A program made the translations under genes and the position numbers. Below are positions 38,639 to 47,727 of a DNA stretch of 64,000 nt, one piece after another; position 1 is the first letter of the stretch, and the number at the start of each line of letters is the position of its first letter. The notes beneath the pieces were generated by a model, which saw nothing but the letters and a program-made list of their open reading frames with translations, did no database searches and was not told the DNA's origin. The stretch comes from Candidatus Cloacimonadota bacterium (lineage in GTDB: Bacteria; Cloacimonadota; Cloacimonadia; Cloacimonadales; JAIOQZ01): positions 51,898-115,897 of the forward strand of contig JAIOQZ010000011.1 in NCBI GenBank assembly GCA_021108395.1, given 5' to 3'.

Positions 38639-40351
38639 TTAGTCGTCTTCGTTTTCGAGGGTGGATGTGTCGCCAATCTCCTCGCCCCATTCCTGCGCGT
38701 GAAGCAGACGGCGCATTATCTTACCGCTGCGCGTCTTGGGCAAGTTCTTGACGTACTCGGTCTCCTGCGGCATGGCCAGCGGACTGAGCTTCTTGCGGAT
38801 GAAGTTCATGATCTTGAGTTCAAGCTCGTCGGTGGGATCGAAGCCCGCCTTGAGCACCACGAACGCTTTCACCACTTCCATGTTCACGACGTCGGGCTTG
38901 CTCACCACGGCGCTCTCGGCCACAGCCTCGTGCTCCAGCAATGCGCTCTCCACCTCGAACGGACTGACCAAGTGACCGCCGGTGTTGATGACGTCGTCGT
39001 CGCGCCCCACGAACCAGAAGTAGCCCTCTTTGTCGATGGTAGCGCGGTCACCGGGGATGTACCAGCCGTTCTTGAACTTGCTCTTGTAGGTTTCTTCGTT
39101 GCCCCAGTAGGTGCGCATCATGGCAGGCCAGCCGGGACGGAACCCGATGAGGCCGATCTGGCCTGGCTCGGTTATCTCTTCGTAGGTATCCGAATCGACC
39201 ACAGCGGCGGTGATGCCGGGGAACGGCTTGGCCATCGAGCCTGGCTTCACTTTCATGCCCGGGTAGTTGCAAATCATCATCGAGCCGGTCTCGGTTTGCC
39301 AATAGGTGTCCAGAAACGGCAGGCCAAAGACCTTCTCCGACCAGATGACAGCCTCGGAGTTCAGCGGCTCGCCCACGCTGGCCAGCATCCGCAGGCATTT
39401 CATGTCGTGTTTCGTCACCAATTCGTCACCCGCCTTCATGAGAGAGCGGATGGCCGTGGGCGCCGAATACCACATCGACACGCGGTGCTTCTCGATGAAG
39501 CGATACCATTCCTCGGCCGAGAACCCGCGGTCGAGCACGCACTGCGTGACACCCAGGCTCCAGGGACCGATGATGCCGTATGATGTGCCGGTGACCCAGC
39601 CGGGGTCGGCGGTGCACCAATAGATGTCGTCGTCCTGTAGGTCAAGCACCCACTTGGAGGTGAGATACTGCGAAATAAGCGAATAGTGAACGTGCTTCAC
39701 GCCCTTGGGCTGTCCGGTGGTGCCGGAGGTGTAGTGCAGCACCGAGGGGGTCTCGGCGAAGGTGGGTTCGCAGGTGAAGTCCTCGACCGGCGTGGCGGAT
39801 TCGAGATCGAAGGCGACCTCGCGCTCGCGCAAGGGGCTTCTGCCGTCGTAGTCAACCATGATGACATGCTTCATATAGGACATGTCGGCGAGGATGCGGC
39901 GCACCTTGGAAACGTGCTTCTTCTGGGTGATGATGGTGGTGGCCTCGGAGTTATCGAGGCGAACCTTGAGCGATTCGTCGCCAAAGGCCGAGAAAAGCGG
40001 CTGTGCGATGGCGCCCATCTTGAGCACGCCCAGGAAACTGAAATACAGCTCTGGAATCTTGTCCATGAACAGGCAGACACGTTCACCTGGTTTAACACCC
40101 TGGTCGCGCAGGAACTGCCCGAAGGTGTTGGCGGCCAGGCGAGCGTCGTTGAAGGTGTAGCGTTTTTCCTTACCGCCCTTGCCCTCCCAGATGAGCGCGA
40201 GCTTGTCGGCCTTGCCCTGCTGGCAGATACGGTCGGTGCAATACCACCCGATGTTGATGACGTCGCCGTCTTTGTAGTCGAGTTCCTTCTCGGCGATAGA
40301 CCAACTGAAATCCTTTACTCGTTCTTCATACGAACCTATGTTGAACATCAT
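38639..40351 (-). CDS. AMP-forming acetyl/acyl-CoA (or acyl-ACP) synthetase
   Basis: VLHYTSGTTGQPKGVKH; YWQTETGSMM; KTRSGKIMRRLL. Confidence 0.92.
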   Translation of the reverse strand: MMFNIGSYEERVKDFSWSIAEKELDYKDGDVINIGWYCTDRICQQGKADKLALIWEGKGGKEKRYTFNDARLAANTFGQFLRDQGVKPGERVCLFMDKIPELYFSFLGVLKMGAIAQPLFSAFGDESLKVRLDNSEATTIITQKKHVSKVRRILADMSYMKHVIMVDYDGRSPLREREVAFDLESATPVEDFTCEPTFAETPSVLHYTSGTTGQPKGVKHVHYSLISQYLTSKWVLDLQDDDIYWCTADPGWVTGTSYGIIGPWSLGVTQCVLDRGFSAEEWYRFIEKHRVSMWYSAPTAIRSLMKAGDELVTKHDMKCLRMLASVGEPLNSEAVIWSEKVFGLPFLDTYWQTETGSMMICNYPGMKVKPGSMAKPFPGITAAVVDSDTYEEITEPGQIGLIGFRPGWPAMMRTYWGNEETYKSKFKNGWYIPGDRATIDKEGYFWFVGRDDDVINTGGHLVSPFEVESALLEHEAVAESAVVSKPDVVNMEVVKAFVVLKAGFDPTDELELKIMNFIRKKLSPLAMPQETEYVKNLPKTRSGKIMRRLLHAQEWGEEIGDTSTLENEDD

Positions 40352-40386
40352 CCCTCCTTGTCCGCGCAATGCTGCGCGCACATCGT

Positions 40387-40782
40387 TTATGTTGTTTGCT
40401 CAGTCTCGATTATCACCGTGGCGCAGGCCATTTCCTTCAGGTGGCTCAGCGACACATGCAGTCGGGTCGCTCCCGCCGCCGCCGCCACTTCCTTCGCCTT
40501 GCCGCTCAACACCAGGCTGGGCCGCCCCAGCTCGTTGTTCTCGACGGACACTTCGCGCCATTCCATGCCGTCACGCCAGCCGGTGCCCAGCGCCTTGAAG
40601 AAGGCTTCTTTGGCGGCGAAGCGCGCCGCGTAATGCTGCGCCGCGTGGCGCTTAGACTCGCAGTATGCTATCTCCACCGGCGAGAACACGCGCTGACAGA
40701 ACCCCGCCGTTCCTTCGACCTGCTTCTGCACACGCGCCACTTCGATAATGTCAATGCCCGCGCCGAGGATTCTATACGACAT
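40387..40782 (-). CDS. acpS: Holo-[acyl-carrier-protein] synthase
   Basis: ILGAGIDIIEVARVQ; FAAKEAFFKALGTG; HVSLSHLKEMACATVI. Confidence 0.92.
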   Translation of the reverse strand: MSYRILGAGIDIIEVARVQKQVEGTAGFCQRVFSPVEIAYCESKRHAAQHYAARFAAKEAFFKALGTGWRDGMEWREVSVENNELGRPSLVLSGKAKEVAAAAGATRLHVSLSHLKEMACATVIIETEQTT

Positions 40783-41266
40783 TATCTTCGTTAACAAGGT
40801 TTGCGCAAGCAATTAGCTCCTCATGACGATTCTCATCATAAACTCTCGGAAGAACCTGCGGGTATGAAACGGGGTATAATACTCTGTTTTGTAAATACTC
40901 AGGCTGTTTCTTGTCTCTTGCGCAAACAAGCTGACACCAAGAACAAATAACTAATGCAATTATATGCTGATCATTAAGTTTCTTGTCTGTTAGTGGAATA
41001 CCATTTTGTTCAGCTCTTTTTTCAACTTCTTTTTGCTCCTTGTCAACGTCTTCATTAATTATTCGTATTATCGACATTTTATCATTGTCCGCTTTCAAAC
41101 TATTAATGTGTGCTCTCATTCTTTCATTTTCCATAAAAACTGAACCTCCCACAATTAGTGAGAGACTCCCATCGATAATCTTTGCATAAATAAGAGAATA
41201 CTTCTCATGTTCTTTATTAGTAGTTTTAAACACCGTTGAGAATGAGCAAGTATCAACTACTACCAT
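40772..41266 (-). CDS. PIN-like nuclease domain protein (candidate effector of ATPase-PIN pair)
   Basis: VVVDTCSF start, glutamate in VFMENERM, KLNDQHIIAL and CARDKK: arrangement of acidic residues as in PIN domains. Confidence 0.6.
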   Translation of the reverse strand: MVVVDTCSFSTVFKTTNKEHEKYSLIYAKIIDGSLSLIVGGSVFMENERMRAHINSLKADNDKMSIIRIINEDVDKEQKEVEKRAEQNGIPLTDKKLNDQHIIALVICSWCQLVCARDKKQPEYLQNRVLYPVSYPQVLPRVYDENRHEELIACANLVNEDNVV

Positions 41267-41269
41267 AGC

Positions 41270-42535
41270 TCAAAGATCCAGCATTTCCATTGATTCGTTT
41301 ACAAAAAATTTGCGATAGCTTTTTGGGGGCTTGCTCTCGAATTTGCCTGAACCATCTATTGGAAGAGGAAACACTTTGTTCCCTTCATCGTTCCTCTCAA
41401 AGTACAGCACTTGACTATCGACCTTTTCCTCTGATTCTTGTTGTTCAAGGCGAAATCTGTCTATGATAAAGTCACTGTGTGTTTCCAGAAACACAAAACT
41501 ATCTTCCTCAATTTCACAATAGTCGTGCAAGAATTTCCCAAAAGCGGCTTGTGCTTTGGGGTGCATGTGTATTTCTGGTTGCTGGATAAAGAAAACCGTC
41601 TTTTCCTTTTTCATCAGCAAGTCACCGATTATTGGAAGAATTTGAGAAACGCCGTAGCCAACATGTTTGATATTTACGAAGTGCTCCCCAAGCTTGACAA
41701 AGATTCTAAAAGGAGCTCCTGGATTCGAAATAATGTATTCATCAAACCTGATTTCCTCGAATAATCCGCTACTGCGACCAAATTTATGTAGCGCAGAAAT
41801 TATTCTCTTATGCTTCCTCTGGTATACTTCGTGTAGTTTATATGGTATATGTACCCCTGTAGAGTCATACTCAGTAGCATAATCCGTGTAAATCGCTTGG
41901 GGAGCACTTCGAATTGGTGCCATCCAGCAAGTTTGTCTTTGGAAAGAGCATGTCTCAAACATCATGGCTAAAGTGTCAAAATAATTACCAATATCCTTTA
42001 AAGGGACCTCTACATCTGGGACTATTCTGAAATGGCTGCCTTCTCTTTTTATCTCTACTCCCCTAACATATTTTCCTTCTTCAATGTCCGTGGCCAATAA
42101 TCCTAAAATATTATGAAATCCAGTGTCAATTTCTTCATGGACTTTTCGGTACAAGCGCTTTTTCTTAAAAAGAAACTTCTTTAAACCGTCGGGACCAACT
42201 CTAATACTACTCCGCAATCCCGGCAACCCCCTATATTCCATAAACTTATATCCGGCCATAGTGGTATCTTTATCCGTCTCTCCTGTTTTGATAGATGCAA
42301 TCCGAAAGTGCTGATTGTCATGCAAATTGTGGCTGACAATTTCATCAAAAGTGCCTAACTGAAAATTCAAGTTGTTAAACTTAAATCTACCGAAGGGCCC
42401 CTCCATCAAAACACACAACGCGGCCATAACAGATGTCTTCCCCGTACTGTTCTCGCCTACAAGGAAATTAACATTCCGCAGGGGAATCAGTGCGTTCTGA
42501 AACCCCCGGAAATTGTCGAGGTACAAATAGCGCAT
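41270..42535 (-). CDS. AAA/ABC-type ATPase of the OLD/SMC-like superfamily (no TOPRIM)
   Basis: MRYLYLDNFRGFQNALIPLRNVNFLVGENSTGKTS (Walker A), VGYGVSQILPII (signature), FFIQQPEIHMHP (Walker B), ETHSDFIIDR. Confidence 0.88.
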   Translation of the reverse strand: MRYLYLDNFRGFQNALIPLRNVNFLVGENSTGKTSVMAALCVLMEGPFGRFKFNNLNFQLGTFDEIVSHNLHDNQHFRIASIKTGETDKDTTMAGYKFMEYRGLPGLRSSIRVGPDGLKKFLFKKKRLYRKVHEEIDTGFHNILGLLATDIEEGKYVRGVEIKREGSHFRIVPDVEVPLKDIGNYFDTLAMMFETCSFQRQTCWMAPIRSAPQAIYTDYATEYDSTGVHIPYKLHEVYQRKHKRIISALHKFGRSSGLFEEIRFDEYIISNPGAPFRIFVKLGEHFVNIKHVGYGVSQILPIIGDLLMKKEKTVFFIQQPEIHMHPKAQAAFGKFLHDYCEIEEDSFVFLETHSDFIIDRFRLEQQESEEKVDSQVLYFERNDEGNKVFPLPIDGSGKFESKPPKSYRKFFVNESMEMLDL

Positions 42536-43479
42536 CACAGCCTCCCTTTCAGCGTCGTCAGCATATCCTTCGTCATTGAGGGCAGGTCGTATTCGTGCTG
42601 CCAGCCCCATTCCTCGCGGGCGGCGGAGTCGTCCATGCGGTCTGGCCAGCTGTCTGCAATGGCCTGGCGCACGGGATCGATGCTATAGCCCATCTCGAAG
42701 CCGTGAACGTGCTTGCATATCTCGGCGCAGATGTGCTCCGGCGCAAAGCTCATGGCGGCCACGTTGAAGCAGTTGCGGTGCACCAGCCTGTCCGGGTCGG
42801 CCTCCATCATCTCGACGGCGGCGCGGGTGGCGTCGGGCATGTACATCATATCGAGGTAGGTGCCGGGCTGGAGGTTGCAGGTGTAATGCTTGTGCTGCAA
42901 GGCATCGTAGTAGATGTGCACGGCGTAGTCGGTGGTGCCGCCGCCGGGCTTTGCCGTATTGCTGATGATACCCGGATAGCGCACTCCGCGGGTGTCAACG
43001 CCGAACCTGGCGAAATAATAGTCGCACAGCAGCTCGCCCGCCACCTTGGTGACGCCGTAAATGGAGGTGGGGCGCTGGATGGTGTCCTGCGGCGTGTCCT
43101 GCTTGGGCGAACTGGGCCCGAACGCGCCTATCGAGCTGGGCGTGAACACGGCGAAATCGAGCTCTCTGGCCACCTCGAGGATATTCAGCAGCCCCCCCAT
43201 GTTGACCTTCCAGGCGAGCTGAGGCTTTGCCTCGGCCACTGCCGAAAGCAGCGCTGCGAGGTTGTACACCGTGTCGATGCCGTGTGCCTTCGCCACCTCT
43301 GCCAGGCGCTTGCCGTCGAGGCAGTCGATGATTTCGTAGGGGCCGTCTTTGAGCACAGGCGGGACATCGTCGCGGATGTCTGAGGCTACCACGTTTGATT
43401 CACCGTAAAGTTTGCGAAGAAAGGGAACAAGTTCCGTACCAATCTGCCCTGCGGCGCCGATGACCAAAATCTTTTTCAA
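42535..43479 (-). CDS. tdh: L-threonine 3-dehydrogenase, extended SDR (epimerase-like) type
   Basis: ILVIGAAGQIGTELVPFLRKLYG; YNLAALLSAVAEAKPQLAWKVNMGGLLNILEVARE; YGVTKVAGELLCDYYFARFGVDTRGVRYPGIIS. Confidence 0.88.
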   Translation of the reverse strand: MKKILVIGAAGQIGTELVPFLRKLYGESNVVASDIRDDVPPVLKDGPYEIIDCLDGKRLAEVAKAHGIDTVYNLAALLSAVAEAKPQLAWKVNMGGLLNILEVARELDFAVFTPSSIGAFGPSSPKQDTPQDTIQRPTSIYGVTKVAGELLCDYYFARFGVDTRGVRYPGIISNTAKPGGGTTDYAVHIYYDALQHKHYTCNLQPGTYLDMMYMPDATRAAVEMMEADPDRLVHRNCFNVAAMSFAPEHICAEICKHVHGFEMGYSIDPVRQAIADSWPDRMDDSAAREEWGWQHEYDLPSMTKDMLTTLKGRL

Positions 43480-43807
43480 ATCACTGCTCCTGTATAAAAT
43501 GGTATTGCAAAGCTTGCAAAATCGACCTGATTCTTGTCAACAAGAAACTTGGCGCTTCGAGCTATCTCGTGTTATGATGAAGAATTCCAGAATTGCATGG
43601 CCGCGGTTTTCGCAAGGTGAGCAGGACAAGTTGTCTTTTCTTCGATGCTATTGCAGTGCAAGGTGGATTGCCCCAGGCAGAGCATCATCCGCAATGCAAG
43701 CTGCCGGGTATATGAATGATGGCAACAGTAAGCCTGGAGCGATATTGCTTCATTCGAGAGTTCGCTGGTCTGGCTGGAAAGAATACTCGATACTAACCTT
43801 CGGGAAA

Positions 43808-44395
43808 TTAAACGTCTGTATTTTGCTCTTTGAGAAGCTCCTTCTCAAGAGCCAGCAATCCCTTTTTCCTCTCCTTTAACCGCTTCGCAGGGATACCCAC
43901 ATAAATTCCCCAGGGTTGAAGGTCTTTCATAATCAGAGACATTGCCCCAACGCTGCATCCTTCTCCCAGATTGCTTGGCCCGATAATTGTGCAGGCGCTC
44001 CCAATAATGACATGCCTGCCAATTATCACAGGGCCTCCAATGTGATGTGCGGAGAACTTGTGGGGAACGACCTGGTTAGTGATGTAGTCACCGGTATAAT
44101 CATCGGAGGCGCTGTAGATGACAGTGTTAGCTCCCATACTGGAAAAATCGTGCATAACTATCCCTTTGGCTCCACCCAGGTGTGAATTGCGAGTTATATG
44201 CACAAAATTGCCCAGAGTAATGTAACCTTTGGAAGCAGCGAGAATCACAAAATCATCTATTCGGACATTGCTTCCAATTGAGATGTTTTCTGGGCCATAT
44301 ATCCTTGCATCTGAGGAAATACGCACGTTTTCGCCAATGGCTTTAAAGCCGAAATCCTTCAAGTCGTTTTCGGTCAAATATTTACTCTGTAGCAT
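43808..44395 (-). CDS. Hexapeptide-repeat acyltransferase (LbH family; sugar N-acetyltransferase-like)
   Basis: Hexapeptide repeats ENISIGSNVRIDDFVILAASKGYITLGNFVHI; GGPVIIGRHVIIGSACTIIGPSNLGEGCSVGAMSLI. Confidence 0.88.
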   Translation of the reverse strand: MLQSKYLTENDLKDFGFKAIGENVRISSDARIYGPENISIGSNVRIDDFVILAASKGYITLGNFVHITRNSHLGGAKGIVMHDFSSMGANTVIYSASDDYTGDYITNQVVPHKFSAHHIGGPVIIGRHVIIGSACTIIGPSNLGEGCSVGAMSLIMKDLQPWGIYVGIPAKRLKERKKGLLALEKELLKEQNTDV

Positions 44396-44622
44396 GGGAA
44401 CTCCTTTTTTGAATGTAAGTAAAGGGCTGCGCAGTTACATCAACCGTGTCCACTGTTTCAATATCACTACAAATGTTATTGCTCGTCAAGTTTTTACGGC
44501 TTGTACACAATAAGTATTTCGGACAGCGCTTTGTAAACTCTCAAAAGTGGAAGTCTGAAGTGAGTGCGAAACACAAATCAGCGCCTGTTATGAAACATCA
44601 CAAACTGTTTCTAAGAATCGAG

Positions 44623-44988
44623 CTACTTCACCTTCAAAATCAGAAACACGCCCACCATGATAACCAGTACCCCAATCCAACGGATGGCCGGAACATCTTC
44701 TCCGAAAACCACAATCGCCGCGACCAGGGCAAACACATAGCTGATGCTGACTAACGGGTATGCCTGGTTGAAATCGTAATTTCTCAGGACAAGTACCCAT
44801 ATTCCGGCTGCAACACCCATCAGAAGCGCTGAAGAAATGACCCAGGGAGATATCGCCAGATGAAGAAAGTATTTAACGTTGACCACCTCGCCTTTCAGGC
44901 GACCAATACCGGTTTTCAGGACTATCTGGCTGGCAACGAGGAAAAGACTCTGCACCGACATGAGAAGCAGGAGTTTCAGGTTGAACAT
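44623..44988 (-). CDS. Small four-TM EamA/SMR-like transporter (ArnE/ArnF-like)
   Basis: Four hydrophobic helices; YDFNQAYPLVSISYVFALVAAIVVFGEDVPAIRWIGVLVIMVGVFLI. Confidence 0.8.
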   Translation of the reverse strand: MFNLKLLLLMSVQSLFLVASQIVLKTGIGRLKGEVVNVKYFLHLAISPWVISSALLMGVAAGIWVLVLRNYDFNQAYPLVSISYVFALVAAIVVFGEDVPAIRWIGVLVIMVGVFLILKVK

Positions 44989-45458
44989 CGTAGATCCTTT
45001 ATCACCTTTGCCGGATTGCCGCCAACCAGAGAATATGCAGGAACGCTCTTTGTAACAACTGCCCCTGCGCCGATAATGCAGCACTCCCCGATGGTGACAT
45101 CGGGTAATATAATCGCTCCGACTCCAACAAAAGTGCCTTCCTTGATATGCACATGCCCCTTTTTTGTGTGGAAACCGAGAACCGAACTGAGACTCTTTGT
45201 TGGATTGATGTGCGAGATAATTTTTGCGCCGCGAGTAAGGTAAACGTCCTTTTCGATGCGAATGTATTCTGGATAAATGGAATCAATCAGAACATTGGGG
45301 GCAATATAGACATTGAACGGGTCATCAATGATTGTTCCTCTCATGCGGTGAATCAACGGTGACAGAAAGCTCGGGAATATCGAATAATAGGCGACATAAC
45401 CCAGAAGCCCGCGCCAGATAAACCGCCAGGAAGCCAGATAATTGATTTTCTTGTCCAT
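44976..45458 (-). CDS. Hexapeptide-repeat acyltransferase
   Basis: YIRIEKDVYLTRGAKIISHINPTKS...VHIKEGTFVGVGAIILPDVTIGECCIIGAGAVVTKSVPAYSLVGGNPAKVI. Confidence 0.88.
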   Translation of the reverse strand: MDKKINYLASWRFIWRGLLGYVAYYSIFPSFLSPLIHRMRGTIIDDPFNVYIAPNVLIDSIYPEYIRIEKDVYLTRGAKIISHINPTKSLSSVLGFHTKKGHVHIKEGTFVGVGAIILPDVTIGECCIIGAGAVVTKSVPAYSLVGGNPAKVIKDLRCST

Positions 45459-45839
45459 CTATTCTCCAACAGCTTGAGATTTTTCGATTGAATTCTTGTT
45501 GTCCTGAATCTCCTTTTCGAGAATGGCGATTGTGGAGATCATCTTCTGAATCTGGGTGTGAAGTTGAGTGATTTTGATACTCAAATACAGGATGAAGAGA
45601 AAAAGAAAACCTATCAGGATGGTGAATATCATGTTCTGGGCGCCATGGATATGAATTACCTGATAGCTGAGCCAACGGTAGAAGTCCTCGAAGATGGAGA
45701 TGGAAAGCAGAAATACCGATACGGTTATCCAGATAACGGCGAGAGAGGGGCCAATCTGGTTTCGCTTGATGGTTCGGATAATGATGAAAAAGAAAATGAA
45801 ACCGAAGAGAATGACTAATCCCTTGAAAACCCAACTCAT
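45459..45839 (-). CDS. DUF2304 family membrane protein
   Basis: Three TM helices; paired with the adjacent GT2. Confidence 0.7.
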   Translation of the reverse strand: MSWVFKGLVILFGFIFFFIIIRTIKRNQIGPSLAVIWITVSVFLLSISIFEDFYRWLSYQVIHIHGAQNMIFTILIGFLFLFILYLSIKITQLHTQIQKMISTIAILEKEIQDNKNSIEKSQAVGE

Positions 45840-46546
45840 TTTTTCCTCTTCTTCATTTGCAGCTTGCAGCCAAGCGAGTTGACCAGGCTTTTCAGCATAT
45901 ATTTGGAAGCAAAGCTTATATTATACTCCGATGTGCCATGAATCCGTTCCTGCATAATAATCGGAACCTCGGCAAACCTTGCTCCGCTCATCGAGCTCAC
46001 CATCGCAAGTTGCAGCGTATCATGAATCTCATAGGGATATTGCATTGCGATATAATCAATAACACGCTTGCTATACGCCCTGAAACCGGAAGTTATATCG
46101 GTAAACGGAAATCCGATCGACCTCGAGGCGATGTTGGCCATGAGCGTGATTCCCATGCGTCTCAGCGCGGTTGACTGAAACCCCTCCTTCTTGAGGAAAC
46201 GAGACCCGATGACATAATCCGCTCTATCTTCTTGAATCGGAGTGATAACCAATGGAAGCTTCGCGGCGAAATGCTGTCCATCTCCATCGAACTGACAGAG
46301 GATATCGTAATTATATCGATGTGCGTATTCAAAATAAGCACGCAACGTGCCGCTTGCAGAGCCGGTGTTGACACAGTGCCGGACACAGGGGATACCATGC
46401 TCCGCAGCCACTTTCGCTGTTTCATCACTCGATCCGTTATCGATTAGAACAACGTCGTAGCCGAAATTGTGCTCGGCCAAATCCTTGAATACAGCCGGCA
46501 GGTTTTTCTCCTCGTTGTAGGCGACTACCGCAATCAGTATTTTCAT
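45836..46546 (-). CDS. Family 2 glycosyltransferase (polyisoprenyl-phosphate sugar transferase-like)
   Basis: MKILIAVVAYNEEKNLPAVFKDLAEHNFGYDVVLIDNGSSDETAKVA; QFDGDGQH. Confidence 0.9.
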   Translation of the reverse strand: MKILIAVVAYNEEKNLPAVFKDLAEHNFGYDVVLIDNGSSDETAKVAAEHGIPCVRHCVNTGSASGTLRAYFEYAHRYNYDILCQFDGDGQHFAAKLPLVITPIQEDRADYVIGSRFLKKEGFQSTALRRMGITLMANIASRSIGFPFTDITSGFRAYSKRVIDYIAMQYPYEIHDTLQLAMVSSMSGARFAEVPIIMQERIHGTSEYNISFASKYMLKSLVNSLGCKLQMKKRKK

Positions 46547-47727
46547 TTCACTTCCTGAATCAGTTTTTCGCATACATAATCGACATCCTCGAATGTAAGA
46601 TTTGATGAACACGGGACGTTCAACGTTTTTTCCGCCAGTTCGGCCGCTTTTGTTATTTCAAACGCAGGGCAGCTCCGATAGGGCTTCTGCCTGTGGTTAA
46701 GCTCCCAAACAGGGCGAGCCTGAATTTTCTGTACAGCGAGTCTCTGGATTAATGCTCGCAGGTCTTCCCGCCTGTAGCCGTCTATCTGAACAGAATAGAA
46801 CCAATGGTTCGAGTCGCAGTATGGAGGATAGCCGATTAGCTGTAACCTTGCTGTATCTGCCAGGTTTTGCCTGTATCTCTGGAAATTCGCTTTCTTCGTG
46901 GCGATGAATTGGTCAAGCTGCTCCAACTGAGCGACACCGATGGCAGCCTGGACATTGGTGAGGCGATAATTGAATCCCACTTCATGGTGAACAAAAAACT
47001 CCAGATCGTCTTTCGCCTGCTCACTCAGGTATTTCAATCTCCTGGCGACACTCTCGTTATCGGTAAGAATCATGCCGCCGCCGCCGCAGGTGATGATTTT
47101 GTTGCCATTGAACGAAAGACAGCCGAATTCGCCGGTGACGCCAGTATGCCGGCCCTTCAGTTCGCCAGCGGTATAGCGGGTGCCAAGACTCTCTGTAGCG
47201 TCTTCCACAACAGGAATCCTGTACTCGAGGCAGAGCGCCGATAACGATTCCATATCGACTGCCCCGCCAAAGACGTGAACCGGCACAATCGCGGCAATCC
47301 TGCGCCCCGTTTGCCTGTAAACACAAGCGTCACCCTCGATACGGGTTTCACTTTCAAAAAACCGGCGCAACTTCGAGACATCGATGTTATAGAATGCGTC
47401 GCAATCGAGAAATATCGGCTCTGCGCCGCAATACTTGACCGTGTTGATCGGGGCGATGAAAGTCAACGATGGAACCAGGACGTGATCGCCGGGGACAACC
47501 CCCGCCATAAGCAGCGACAAATGCAAAGCTGCCGTCCCGTTCACGCAGGCGATTGCAAACCTGGCGCCGGTGTAACTCGCAACATCCTCTTCAAATCGAG
47601 TGACGAAAGCGCCCGCCGATGAAACCCACTCCGTGTCGATGCATTGCTGCACATACTCGCCTTCCCGCCCCTGCAGGCTGGGGACGGAAAGCGGGATGAA
47701 CGCTCGCTCACATCTCGCGTCAGACAT
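46543..47727 (-). CDS. legC: LegC-family DegT/DnrJ/EryC1/StrS aminotransferase
   Basis: IPLSVPSLQGREGEYVQQCIDTEWVSSAGAFVTRFEEDVASYTGA; IPVVEDATESLGTRY; SFNGNKIITCGGGGMILTDN. Confidence 0.85.
   Translation of the reverse strand: MSDARCERAFIPLSVPSLQGREGEYVQQCIDTEWVSSAGAFVTRFEEDVASYTGARFAIACVNGTAALHLSLLMAGVVPGDHVLVPSLTFIAPINTVKYCGAEPIFLDCDAFYNIDVSKLRRFFESETRIEGDACVYRQTGRRIAAIVPVHVFGGAVDMESLSALCLEYRIPVVEDATESLGTRYTAGELKGRHTGVTGEFGCLSFNGNKIITCGGGGMILTDNESVARRLKYLSEQAKDDLEFFVHHEVGFNYRLTNVQAAIGVAQLEQLDQFIATKKANFQRYRQNLADTARLQLIGYPPYCDSNHWFYSVQIDGYRREDLRALIQRLAVQKIQARPVWELNHRQKPYRSCPAFEITKAAELAEKTLNVPCSSNLTFEDVDYVCEKLIQEVK

Noticed and set aside
43412-43879. 155-aa plus-strand ORF in the gap between tdh and the glycan operon
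   Set aside because: Overlaps tdh and acyltransferase ends antisense and has no recognisable features; the gap is treated as non-coding.
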